From: Planctomycetaceae bacterium
GTDB taxonomy: Bacteria > Planctomycetota > Planctomycetia > Pirellulales > Pirellulaceae
DNA length: 46,097 bases
NCBI GenBank assembly: GCA_007694185.1
Contig: RECD01000160.1
Coordinates: forward strand, 1-46,097
Direction of reading: 5' to 3'
The position numbers were made by a program, and so were the translations under genes. Below, piece by piece: positions 8,571-16,774 of this stretch (positions within the stretch are counted from its first letter, which is position 1; each line of letters opens with the position of its first letter). Under the pieces are notes generated by a model. The model worked only from the letters and a program-made list of their open reading frames with translations, had not been told where the DNA came from and ran no database searches.

Positions 8571-11500
8571 ATGTTGCTCGAGCGCGTCGACATCGACTCA
8601 CACGGACCTTTGAAGGGGATCGGATTGGGCCCCTTCTCCCACCAACTCAACGTGATTCAAGCCCCTCGGGGGACCGGAAAGACCGCCTGGATTCGCTTCC
8701 TCCGAGACTCCTTGACCGGCACGACCCCGGCTGGCCGGGGGCTCGCTCCCTCTCAAGGACGGGTCGTCTGGGTGGCGGCCGACGGATCTTACCATTGCCA
8801 CCGCCAGCCCGATGGGACCGAACAGGGCAAGCGATGGGTGACTTTCCAAAGCCGTTCGGAATTCCCGCCTCACTCCGGCCACGATCGCGCTCGGGTTGTT
8901 ATCGATGTGCCGGCCAGGATCGTCGACGGGATCGTGACCGACACGCTGCTGAATTCGCTGCGTCACGTCGTCACGGCGGCGATCGATGCGGGGTTGGATC
9001 GATCGCCTAGCGAACCGTGGGCCGGTTGGCCGCATACCCGACAAGCTGAGATCGTCGAACTGCAAGCGGAACTGGCGCGGCTCAGTGAACGGCTCCGCCC
9101 ATCGGGAATGGCGGAACCGCGTGGCGATACTCGGTCGACGCGAACTCGGTTGGCGTCGCTCACGCTCGAGTTGTCCGCGCTCGACGCCCGCCGTGAGTTC
9201 AGCAGCAAAAGTGACCTGCTGTTGTCGCGGCGGCGTGACGAACGACGCCGGTTGGCGCGCATCGTCGAGGACGTCGATGGCTTGCGTCGACGCGAACGAG
9301 AGCTGAAGGAACGGATCGTCGAGTTGGATGCCGATCTGAAGAGCCTCGAACGGGAGGCCCGCCATGACGAGATCCTAACGGCGATCGCGGGGCTCGCTCA
9401 CGATCGGATGCGTTGGCTCAACCGCCAGGTCGAGGCGATCCGCGACTTGATCGGACGGGTGGAGAGCTTGGGAGCTTCCCACGCCACCGAGCCGTCTGCT
9501 TTCGCATTGTCGGACACGACCGATCGCATCGCGTCGATCGGCAGCACCGTCGATCGGCTGATCGGCAGTCTGGAAGCGGACCAACGGCACTGGCTGGAAG
9601 CGGATAGCGACGACGCCCCGCTGGGCGGTGACATCCTGACCGAAACCGACCAAGCCTTCCGGCGACAGCGGCGGCGAGCGATCGGCATCGATGAGCCGAC
9701 CGAGCGTCACGTGGCCACGGACGCTGCCGCGCAAGACCACGCTTGGCTGGAGGATCCGGTGCGTCGGAGCCGGATCGATTCGCTGCGGAGGTCCGAACGT
9801 CGTCGCCGACTGCATGAGTTGACCGACGGGGACGCGTCGGGTCTGGGGACACACGGGGCACTGCTCGCTTCGTTGCGGTCGATCGCCGCGACGCTTCATG
9901 GCATCGCTCATCGGCTGACCGGGATCCGCCCGGACCCACGGGCCGATCGGTCAGCCGACGGCCCCCCGCTCGTCCGCCAGTGTCTGGCCGAGTTGCGAAC
10001 TGCCTTGAGCGGGCTGGTCCAGCGTCGCACCGAACTGGCGACGCGGGTCGCGCGGGCCCAGCGGCTCCCGTTGAGCCTGCTGGAAGCGATCGCCGCGGGT
10101 GACCCGTTGCCGCTCGACGGGGCCGCAGGCGAAGCGGCGAATCGGTCCCTTGGGGATCTCCTCGACGGAGACGTGGCGGAGGTCGAGCGAACTTGGACGC
10201 TCGGCGAATCGCCGACGATCGACGATCCGGCAGCTTGGGCGACCGTTCGGTCACGACGCGAAGCGACCCGACATCGGTTGGAAACCAAACGCCAGGAATT
10301 GGCAGAGGACATCCGGCGGACGGTCGGACGGATGACCGACAAATTGACCGAAGCCGAAACGCTTCGCCGGGGTCAGCGAGACTCCCTGCTCGTCGAACCG
10401 CCGGGTGAAGACCAGCAACGTCGCAGCGAACTGGAGTCCGAAATCCGGCAATTGCAAACCCGCTTGGCGAACCCGGAGCAGGAAGCGGTGCGTCAGCGGT
10501 ACCAGGCTTGTTGGGACCGGCTGGGCGAACTGCAAGCGGGTGACGACGCGGTCGACCTGCCGACGTCCCCGTTGGCCCAGGCCGCCGGCGGCTACCTCGA
10601 ACGGCTCTCGGGCGGCCGCCTACGCGACGTCCGTTGGCAGAGCTCAGCGGACTTGTCGACCCCGACGAACCGTTTGGCGGTCACGGTCGACGGGCAGCCG
10701 GCCGACCGGATGCCCGAAGCCGATCGGTTTCTCGCGGTCCTCGCGGTGCGATTGGCCGCGGCCGACGAACTGGCGAAACGCGGCCGTCCGTTGCCGCTGG
10801 TGGTCGAGACGCCCGACTTCGCACAGGGTGCCGAAGCGAACATGCACATGGCCGAGAACGGCGCAAACGGTCAGCTCGCCGACCCGCAGCCCCAAGCTAC
10901 GGCCCGTCACTTGGTCGCGGTGTTAGCCGAAGCCGCATCACGAGGACGCCAGGTCATCGTCTTGACCCACGACGAGTCGTTGGCCGCAGCGATCGCCCGA
11001 TTCGGCGGTTACGCCTTCGGATTGAATGGCCGCACGCGAGCCAACACCCTGGTAGCGGACGATGCGAACCGCGAGTTTGACATCGATTGGCGGCAGACAT
11101 TCCAATCCGATGATTCCGCCGCGACAATCCTGCCAAAGTCAGCCCCGGCGGCCGGGCCGGCGGTCGAAGAACCGCAATCGGTCGTCCCCTTCCCGCTGAA
11201 CCGTCACTTGGACAAACCGAGGCGGAGCGGGGCCTCCCGTCCCCCTTTTTTCTTGACCGTCGATAGTCCGATCGAGCGGGCACCCTCGATCAACGCTGCC
11301 GTCGCGACCCGACTGCGGTCGATCGGGGTCGCGATCATTTCCCAACTGCTCGAAGCCAGCCCGTCACGGCTGGCCGAACGTTTGGGGCTGAACAAGATCG
11401 ACGCGGCGACGATCCGGTTGTGGCAGCAGGAATGCAAGCTGGTCTGCGGGGTTCGAGGGCTGCGAGCCTTCGACGCCCGCGTGTTGGTCGGTTGCGGGAT

Positions 11501-12116
11501 CACCCATCCACGCCAGGTCCGTGAAATCGAATCTTCCGTGTTGGTCGAAAGGGTGGAAGCCTTCCTCGGTACCGATGAAGGTGCCCGGATTCTGCGAGCG
11601 GGAACCGAGCAAGAAATCGCCCGGCTGACCCGCTGGCTGACCCAGGCCAAACGGGGGCCGTCAGTCGAGGGTGCATTGAAATTTTACCTGAGCCGCCGCA
11701 GCCCCGTTCAAGATGCCCCCTCGATCGGCCCCCGGATGGCCGAGCGACTGGCCAAGCAGCAGATCCGGACGGTGGATGACCTGCTCAAAGGGGATGCCGC
11801 CAAGATCGCTGCGGGGTTGAAGGTTCGTCAGGTCGATGAGACGACGGTTCGCGATTGGCAGCAGCAAGCGATGCTCGTCTGCCGCGTCCCGTTGCTCCGC
11901 GGTCACGACGCCCAATTGCTGGTCGCCGCCGGAATCACCCAGCCACAAAGGCTTGCCGAATGCGAACCGGCGGGGTTGCTCCGCAAGATCCAGCCGATCA
12001 GCCACAGCCGTGCCGGTAAGCGGATCCTTCGTGGCGGCAAGCAACCGGATCTGGCGGAGGTGACCGGTTGGATCCGACAGGCCCAGCGCCGACGGGAATT
12101 GCGGGCTGCCTCCTGA
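8571..12116 (+). CDS. SMC/Rad50-like coiled-coil ATPase with tandem DUF4332 tail
   Basis: 1181 residues from the ATG at 8571, which has an AGGGAGGAG ribosome-binding site 7 nt upstream; 13 upstream in-frame codons are ignored. The N-terminus has an AAA_23-like strand and a Walker A (APRGTGKT, residues 31-38). Residues 170-660 are Arg/Glu/Leu-rich helices, largely coiled coil, without a CxxC zinc hook. The second half-ATPase has a canonical LSGGR signature (679-683), a degenerate Walker B (LPLVVETP, 741-748, with Glu-Thr where Asp-Glu is usual) and an H-loop LTHDE (798-802). Residues from about 893 to 1022 and from 1038 to 1175 are two copies of a DUF4332 helix-hairpin-helix-like module, each ending in a ThrxTrpxRQAxRR-like helix. 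It probably binds DNA and acts in repair or chromosome maintenance, in keeping with divergent xseA/uvrC; this is inference. Resembles YhaN/RecF-type proteins. Confidence 0.8.
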   Translation: MLLERVDIDSHGPLKGIGLGPFSHQLNVIQAPRGTGKTAWIRFLRDSLTGTTPAGRGLAPSQGRVVWVAADGSYHCHRQPDGTEQGKRWVTFQSRSEFPPHSGHDRARVVIDVPARIVDGIVTDTLLNSLRHVVTAAIDAGLDRSPSEPWAGWPHTRQAEIVELQAELARLSERLRPSGMAEPRGDTRSTRTRLASLTLELSALDARREFSSKSDLLLSRRRDERRRLARIVEDVDGLRRRERELKERIVELDADLKSLEREARHDEILTAIAGLAHDRMRWLNRQVEAIRDLIGRVESLGASHATEPSAFALSDTTDRIASIGSTVDRLIGSLEADQRHWLEADSDDAPLGGDILTETDQAFRRQRRRAIGIDEPTERHVATDAAAQDHAWLEDPVRRSRIDSLRRSERRRRLHELTDGDASGLGTHGALLASLRSIAATLHGIAHRLTGIRPDPRADRSADGPPLVRQCLAELRTALSGLVQRRTELATRVARAQRLPLSLLEAIAAGDPLPLDGAAGEAANRSLGDLLDGDVAEVERTWTLGESPTIDDPAAWATVRSRREATRHRLETKRQELAEDIRRTVGRMTDKLTEAETLRRGQRDSLLVEPPGEDQQRRSELESEIRQLQTRLANPEQEAVRQRYQACWDRLGELQAGDDAVDLPTSPLAQAAGGYLERLSGGRLRDVRWQSSADLSTPTNRLAVTVDGQPADRMPEADRFLAVLAVRLAAADELAKRGRPLPLVVETPDFAQGAEANMHMAENGANGQLADPQPQATARHLVAVLAEAASRGRQVIVLTHDESLAAAIARFGGYAFGLNGRTRANTLVADDANREFDIDWRQTFQSDDSAATILPKSAPAAGPAVEEPQSVVPFPLNRHLDKPRRSGASRPPFFLTVDSPIERAPSINAAVATRLRSIGVAIISQLLEASPSRLAERLGLNKIDAATIRLWQQECKLVCGVRGLRAFDARVLVGCGITHPRQVREIESSVLVERVEAFLGTDEGARILRAGTEQEIARLTRWLTQAKRGPSVEGALKFYLSRRSPVQDAPSIGPRMAERLAKQQIRTVDDLLKGDAAKIAAGLKVRQVDETTVRDWQQQAMLVCRVPLLRGHDAQLLVAAGITQPQRLAECEPAGLLRKIQPISHSRAGKRILRGGKQPDLAEVTGWIRQAQRRRELRAAS

Positions 12117-12197
12117 TCGGAATCGGCGTTTCTGTCGACAGACCGGCGGCCCGACCTACGCGGCCACGCCGCCCTTTGTGACCCGTGGCAGTCCCGC

Positions 12198-13322
12198 ATG
12201 ATGAACTTCGGATCCGCTCACCCGAGAATCGCACCGAGAGGGCTGACTTGGCTGCTCTGTGCCGCTTGCTGGTTCGCCGTGGGCTGCCAGAGCGTGGCGC
12301 CGATTCACGTCTGGGCCCCGCCACGGATCGGATCGGCTGTCGGCAAACGGATCGCCATCGCGCCGATTTCGGGTGAGCCAGGAATCGCCCAGCCGCTGCA
12401 TGCGGCGATGATCCGGGCCTTGCCAGCCGACGTCGGTGGCGGTGTCGAGGTGATCGACACACGCCGCCTGGAGGAGGGCTCACCGATCCGGCTCGTGTCC
12501 TTCGACCAGGACGAACCGAGCGACATCGCGTTGGTCAACCTGGCACGGAATGGCGCGATCGATCTGCTGCTATGCGGCGAAGTGCTGCAGGTGTCCGGCC
12601 CCGCGAACGGCCAAACGGACCGCCGGACCGGAGACGCTGAACTCGTCTCAACAGGCCTCGATCCGGCAACGGTTGGGCCGGCCATGGTCGGCCCAGGCGA
12701 CCGTCCCGGGCTCGGCGGCATTCGACGTCGCCCGGCGGTCCCCACCACCGGCGACCTGGGGGCGATCGAGGACGCCGCGGCGGCTGAGAAGGTTTCCCCC
12801 CGAGAGACGATCCTGAGGATGTCTTGGAAGTTGATCGATACCAAGAACGGGGCGCCGCTCAACGGCATGCCCTTGGTCACTGCGGCGCGGCCGGGTGAGA
12901 GTGAAGAGGATTTGATCGGCCGAGCCGCCCGCGAGGCTTGGGAACTGCTCGTCCCCCACGTGGTCCGTGATGAAACGGAACTCGCTAACCAGCGATTAGG
13001 CTCCGGTGTTGCTTCTGTGCGACAGGGAAACGTGGCGGCGGGAGAAGGCGATTGGTCTCAAGCCGAGCGACATTGGCAGGCCGCTCTCGAAACCGACCCA
13101 CGGTCCCATGCCGCGATGCACAACCTGGCGGTCGCTGCCGTGGCCCGCCAGGACTTCCCTGAAGCGCGGCGGCGGATCGGGGAAGCCTTGGGAAGGAGGT
13201 CGTTATCGCTGTATCGTTCGACCGCCGTCTGGATCGAGTTGCGGCAGCGACAATACCATCGCGCTTTCGAGCTGCCCGATCCTCCCGAGGGCTGGGCGGC
13301 GACCCGCGGCCTACCCGACTAA
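12198..13322 (+). CDS. TPR-containing lipoprotein
   Basis: 374 residues, starting at tandem ATGs (12198 or 12201). An N-terminal hydrophobic segment ends in the lipobox FAVGC (C30), so the mature protein is probably lipid-anchored. The segment KRIAIAPISGEPG and the later NGAIDLLLCGEVLQVS recall the periplasmic alpha/beta fold of CsgG/LpoB-like or TolB N-terminal-like proteins, but this is a weak resemblance. A low-complexity Gly/Pro/Arg insert is near residues 140-195. Residues about 275-345 form TPR-like helix pairs (GDWSQAERHWQAALETDP, HAAMHNLAVAAVARQDFPEA). It sits 81 bp after the SMC-like gene and converges with the symporter gene, 23 bp apart. The function is unknown; a scaffold or envelope-assembly role is only a guess. 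Confidence 0.7.
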   Translation: MMNFGSAHPRIAPRGLTWLLCAACWFAVGCQSVAPIHVWAPPRIGSAVGKRIAIAPISGEPGIAQPLHAAMIRALPADVGGGVEVIDTRRLEEGSPIRLVSFDQDEPSDIALVNLARNGAIDLLLCGEVLQVSGPANGQTDRRTGDAELVSTGLDPATVGPAMVGPGDRPGLGGIRRRPAVPTTGDLGAIEDAAAAEKVSPRETILRMSWKLIDTKNGAPLNGMPLVTAARPGESEEDLIGRAAREAWELLVPHVVRDETELANQRLGSGVASVRQGNVAAGEGDWSQAERHWQAALETDPRSHAAMHNLAVAAVARQDFPEARRRIGEALGRRSLSLYRSTAVWIELRQRQYHRAFELPDPPEGWAATRGLPD

Positions 13323-13345
13323 CGGGCCGACCCGCCGCTGAGAAA

Positions 13346-15013
13346 TCATGCCGATACGACGGCCGGCCGATCACGCCGGCTCGCCCACCAACTGACCAGC
13401 GTCCCGACCGCTAGGTTCACGCCCAGCGCGAACGGCGCGATCCACTGAAAGGAGATCGGGTCTTCCGCGACATAGCGGGCCGTGCCGGAAACCGGATCGG
13501 CGATCAACCGCACCGTGGTTCCGAACAGGTCCGGATCGACCCCAAAATGGTTGATCAGCAGCCCGAACAGCGGCCCCGAAAAGGCGGTCACCGTCGCGGT
13601 GGTCACCCCCGCGATTGCCCCCAGCCAAACGCCGATCGGCCGGGCGAAAGGGACGAACATCGCGAAGAAAAACAGGGCGAAGATCGGCGTGGTCAGCAAA
13701 TTCGAAGTCTTTTGGGTGACGGCGGTGATGTTGCCGGGGATGATGCCCATCTGGGAACTGCCCAGGACGACGATCCCTCCGATCGTGAAGGCCAGGATCC
13801 GAGCGGTCCGGACGTGTGCCCGTTCGTCTCGCGGCGCCTTGCCGAAGCGGTCAAAAAAGTCGGTCAACACCACCGCGGTGATCGAATTGACCCCGGAGTC
13901 CATGCTCGACATCGCCGCGGCGAACATGGCGGCGACGACCAACCCCGCGATCCCGATCGGCAGGTGATGCGCGATGAAGTGCGGGAACAACGTGTCGGCG
14001 TTGTCTCGGACCGTCATCCCCTCCGGCAGCCGATCGGGGAAGCGGTTGAAGTAAGCGAGCAAAGCGAAGCCGACGAACGCCAGCGTCACGGCGACCAGCA
14101 ACGCGACCCCCAATTGGGTCGCGATCGCCCGCCGCGCCGCTTTCAGATCGGCGGTCGACATGAACCGCTGGACCGAAGTCTGATCACCACCCATCGTGCA
14201 GACTTGCCAAATGGTCATGTTCAGGATCGCGCCGACGATCGTGAGCCGCACCCGAGGATCGAAACTGAACAACGGTTGGCTGTCCCAATTCTCGTCCCAT
14301 TCGGTCGGCACCCAGCCGAACCCTCCGAAGGCATAAGTGACGGTGCCGAGCACGAGCAACGCCCCGCCGTACAGCAGCAACGATTGCATCAGGTCGGTGA
14401 TCACGACCGCCCGCAAGCCGCCGAGTGTCGTGTAGATGACGGAGATCGTCCCGGTCACCAACGCGACCCACGGGATGTACTGCGGACCGATCCCCATGAT
14501 TTCGGTCAACGCCCGAGAGGTCAGGTAGATCAGCAGCGACATCCAGACGAGCCGCAGCACGAGGAACATCACCGCGCCGAGCATCCGGACGCTCAGCCCC
14601 AGCCTTTCCTCGAGCAGTTCATAGGCGCTGGTGACGCGGCGGTGCATGTAGGCGGGTAGCAAGCCGAACGCGACGATCACGAAGACCAGCGGGAGGCCGA
14701 TGGCGTTGAGCATCATTCCCGGACCTTTGCCGGCCGCCTCTCCCGGCATCGACAAGTAGGAGATCGTGCTGAGCAGGGTCGCGAACAGCGACACCCCGAT
14801 CAGGATCGGGTTCATGTGGCCGCTGCCGACGAAGTATTCCTTGACAGTCGTCTGTTGGCGACTGAAGTACCACCCCAGCGCCAGGGTCGACGACGCGTAC
14901 ACCACGACGATCGCCCAATCGAGCGGGGCCAGCCCATCGGCTTTGTTGGTCAACACGTCGGCCATCGCGAGCAGCGGCAACGTCACCGACGCGTCGGGAG
15001 AATCGATCGGCAT
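13346..15013 (-). CDS. Sodium:solute symporter (SSS family)
   Basis: 555 residues from the ATG at 15013, which has an AGGGGA ribosome-binding site about 6 nt upstream; the open frame continues 47 codons further but without support. About 13-14 membrane helices are visible. Family features include the start of the transporter core (VVVYASSTLALGWYFSRQQT, residues about 37-56), a LLSTISYLSMPGEAAGKG stretch for TM2-3, the GGLRAVVITDLMQSLLL motif, and AMFAAAMSSMDSGVNSITAVV, the SSS signature with the Ser/Thr-rich sodium site. SSS proteins carry sugars, sialic acid, amino acids, carboxylates or polyols. The gene is divergent from a seven-gene catabolic run across 273 bp, so it probably imports that pathway's substrate (inference). 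A dyad that could be an operator lies 46 bp upstream of the start. Confidence 0.9.
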   Translation of the reverse strand: MPIDSPDASVTLPLLAMADVLTNKADGLAPLDWAIVVVYASSTLALGWYFSRQQTTVKEYFVGSGHMNPILIGVSLFATLLSTISYLSMPGEAAGKGPGMMLNAIGLPLVFVIVAFGLLPAYMHRRVTSAYELLEERLGLSVRMLGAVMFLVLRLVWMSLLIYLTSRALTEIMGIGPQYIPWVALVTGTISVIYTTLGGLRAVVITDLMQSLLLYGGALLVLGTVTYAFGGFGWVPTEWDENWDSQPLFSFDPRVRLTIVGAILNMTIWQVCTMGGDQTSVQRFMSTADLKAARRAIATQLGVALLVAVTLAFVGFALLAYFNRFPDRLPEGMTVRDNADTLFPHFIAHHLPIGIAGLVVAAMFAAAMSSMDSGVNSITAVVLTDFFDRFGKAPRDERAHVRTARILAFTIGGIVVLGSSQMGIIPGNITAVTQKTSNLLTTPIFALFFFAMFVPFARPIGVWLGAIAGVTTATVTAFSGPLFGLLINHFGVDPDLFGTTVRLIADPVSGTARYVAEDPISFQWIAPFALGVNLAVGTLVSWWASRRDRPAVVSA

Positions 15014-15058
15014 CCGGTTCCCCTGTCGGGACCATGTCAGGTTGGTGGAAAGGGCAGT

Positions 15059-15083
15059 CGAGTTCGCTAGCTTACCGAACTCG
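15059..15083. promoter_or_regulatory. Operator-like dyad between symporter and aldehyde dehydrogenase genes
   Basis: A perfect inverted repeat CGAGTTCG-N9-CGAACTCG lies in the divergent promoter region. Its spacer, read on the minus strand, contains GTAAGCTAG, a possible -10 for the symporter. A site of this form would suit a dimeric repressor controlling both directions, but no local regulator gene is present in the island. A hairpin in the symporter leader is the alternative. Confidence 0.4.
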
Positions 15084-15188
15084 TTGCGGCGATGGGGCGA
15101 GCGAGACAGAAACCGCTCGACCGACTCCCGAGACGGGCGGTACTGGCTGAGCACGGACGGGCGGAAACACGGGACCGGCGGGTACGGT

Positions 15189-15194
15189 TACAAT
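15189..15194 (+). promoter_or_regulatory. Candidate -10 element for the catabolic run
   Basis: TACAAT, preceded by GGT, about 93 bp before the aldehyde dehydrogenase start. No convincing -35 is seen 16-18 bp upstream, so this is a weak call based on the hexamer alone and on its place in the divergent region. Confidence 0.3.
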
Positions 15195-15205
15195 GCGTCG
15201 TCGTC

Positions 15206-15245
15206 CCCGTTCACCCGCCCTGCGGCCCGTTCACCCGCCCTGCGG
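15206..15245. repeat. Perfect tandem duplication of 20 bp
   Basis: Two exact adjacent copies of a 20-bp unit (CCCGTTCACCCGCCCTGCGG) at 15206-15225 and 15226-15245, in the probable untranslated leader of the aldehyde dehydrogenase gene, downstream of the candidate -10. It looks like a recent slippage duplication. Confidence 0.85.
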
Positions 15246-15286
15246 TATGCATACGGCCGATCCCTCCAAACCCTACCCGCGGCCCC

Positions 15287-16774
15287 ATGACCCGATCGAC
15301 GTTGCCCGCTTGGCCGACCCAGTTGTTCATCGACGGCAAGTGGGTTGACGGCAGTGGCGGACGAACCTGGTGCGTGACTAACCCGGCGACGGGCGAGGCC
15401 TTGGCCGATGTCGCGATCGCGGAAACGGCCGACGTCGACCTCGCCGTCCGCGCGGCGCGACGGGCGTTCGACGAGGGCCCGTGGCCGCGAATGGAACCGC
15501 TGGAACGAGGCCGGTTGCTGTTCCGTTTGGCCGAAAGGATTCGCCGCGATAACGAGGTGTTGGCGCTCACCGACACCCTGAATGTCGGCAAGCCGATCCG
15601 CGATACCCGCGGCTTCGACGTGCCCTGTGCCGCCAGCTTGTTCGAGAGCTACGCCGGGTTGGCCGATAAGATCGCGGGCAAGTGCTTCGGGACGTTGCCC
15701 GACAACGTGACGATGCAGTTCCGCGAACCGATGGGCGTGATCGCCGCGATCGTCCCTTGGAACTTTCCGCTGACCAACGCCGCGATCAAGTTGGCGCCGC
15801 TGTTGGCGTGCGGCAACACGGTGGTGCTGAAGCCGTCGGAGATCTCTCCGCTCTCCGCGCTGATGTTAGCGCAACTCGCCGCAGAGGTCGGCTTTCCGCC
15901 TGGGGTGATCAACGTGATCCACGGGACGGGAGCCGAGACCGGGTCGCCATTGGTCAGCCATCCCGGTGTCGACAAGATCACTTTCACCGGTCGGCATCAG
16001 ACCGGCGTCCAGATGCTGGAAGCGGCCAAGGTCGGCATGAAGGGGGTGATGCTGGAATTGGGCGGTAAGACCCCGAGCATCGTCTTTCCCGACGCGCCGA
16101 TCGAGCACGTCGTCAACGGCGTGATCACCGGGATCTTTTACAACCTCGGCCAAGTTTGCGTGGCCGGATCGCGGCTGTTGGTCAGCGAACAACAGCACGA
16201 CGAACTGCTCAGCCGAATCCTGGAACGGGTCCGGAACCTGCGGCAAGGCGATCCGACCGACGAAACGAATCACCTCGGGTGTTTGGCCACCCCGCAGCAT
16301 GGCGAGACGGTGGTGCGGATGGTCGACGAAGCGCACCACGAGGGGGCACGCTGCCTGCTCGGCGGCGTACCGTCCGATCGGTCCGACCCGAAATTCTTCC
16401 CGCCGACGATTTTCGACGGCCTACGGCCGGACATGGTTCTCGCTCGCCAAGAGGTGTTCGGTCCGGTCCTCGGCGTCATGACCTATCGTGACGAGGCCGA
16501 AGCGGTGCGGTTGGCGAACGATTGCGATTTCGGCCTGATGGCGAATGTCTGGACCCGTGACGGGACTCGCGCCTTGCGAGTCGCCCGACAGCTGCGAGCC
16601 GGCAAGGTGGCGATCAACGGCGGCGGGGCGCTGCGTCCGGGCGTCCCCGTTTTCGGTTACAAGATGAGCGGGATCGGTGCGGAACTGGGGTTTGACGAGG
16701 CGATCCACGAATACACCTGTTCCAAGGCCGTCGTCTATTCGCTCGCGGAGGAGAAATCAGCATGGCCGGAATGA
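15287..16774 (+). CDS. NAD(P)-dependent aldehyde dehydrogenase
   Basis: 495 residues from the ATG at 15287; 65 upstream codons of the open frame are non-family sequence that includes the 20-bp duplication, so they are left out. It oxidises an aldehyde to the carboxylate. The full family fold is present: PWNFPL with the catalytic Asn, LKPSE for NAD(P) binding, LELGGK with the general base E257, GQVCVAG with the nucleophile C291, and EVFGPVLGV. The Glu-Ile after LKPS does not settle NAD against NADP. Similarity is to the betaine-aldehyde/phenylacetaldehyde-type group. It is the first gene of a co-directional run, overlaps the next gene by 13 bp, and is divergent from a sodium:solute symporter. 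The aldehyde is likely made by the downstream aldolase or dehydrogenases (inference). A Shine-Dalgarno is not seen. Confidence 0.93.
   Translation: MTRSTLPAWPTQLFIDGKWVDGSGGRTWCVTNPATGEALADVAIAETADVDLAVRAARRAFDEGPWPRMEPLERGRLLFRLAERIRRDNEVLALTDTLNVGKPIRDTRGFDVPCAASLFESYAGLADKIAGKCFGTLPDNVTMQFREPMGVIAAIVPWNFPLTNAAIKLAPLLACGNTVVLKPSEISPLSALMLAQLAAEVGFPPGVINVIHGTGAETGSPLVSHPGVDKITFTGRHQTGVQMLEAAKVGMKGVMLELGGKTPSIVFPDAPIEHVVNGVITGIFYNLGQVCVAGSRLLVSEQQHDELLSRILERVRNLRQGDPTDETNHLGCLATPQHGETVVRMVDEAHHEGARCLLGGVPSDRSDPKFFPPTIFDGLRPDMVLARQEVFGPVLGVMTYRDEAEAVRLANDCDFGLMANVWTRDGTRALRVARQLRAGKVAINGGGALRPGVPVFGYKMSGIGAELGFDEAIHEYTCSKAVVYSLAEEKSAWPE

Noticed and set aside
12131-12142. 12-bp palindrome TCTGTCGACAGA after the SMC-like gene
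   Set aside because: About eleven palindromes of this length are expected by chance in a window of this size, and no promoter surrounds it.
13547-14659. A 370-residue plus-strand frame inside the symporter gene
   Set aside because: His/Arg/Gln/Asp-rich shadow of a membrane-protein gene on the other strand, with no domain and no ribosome-binding site.
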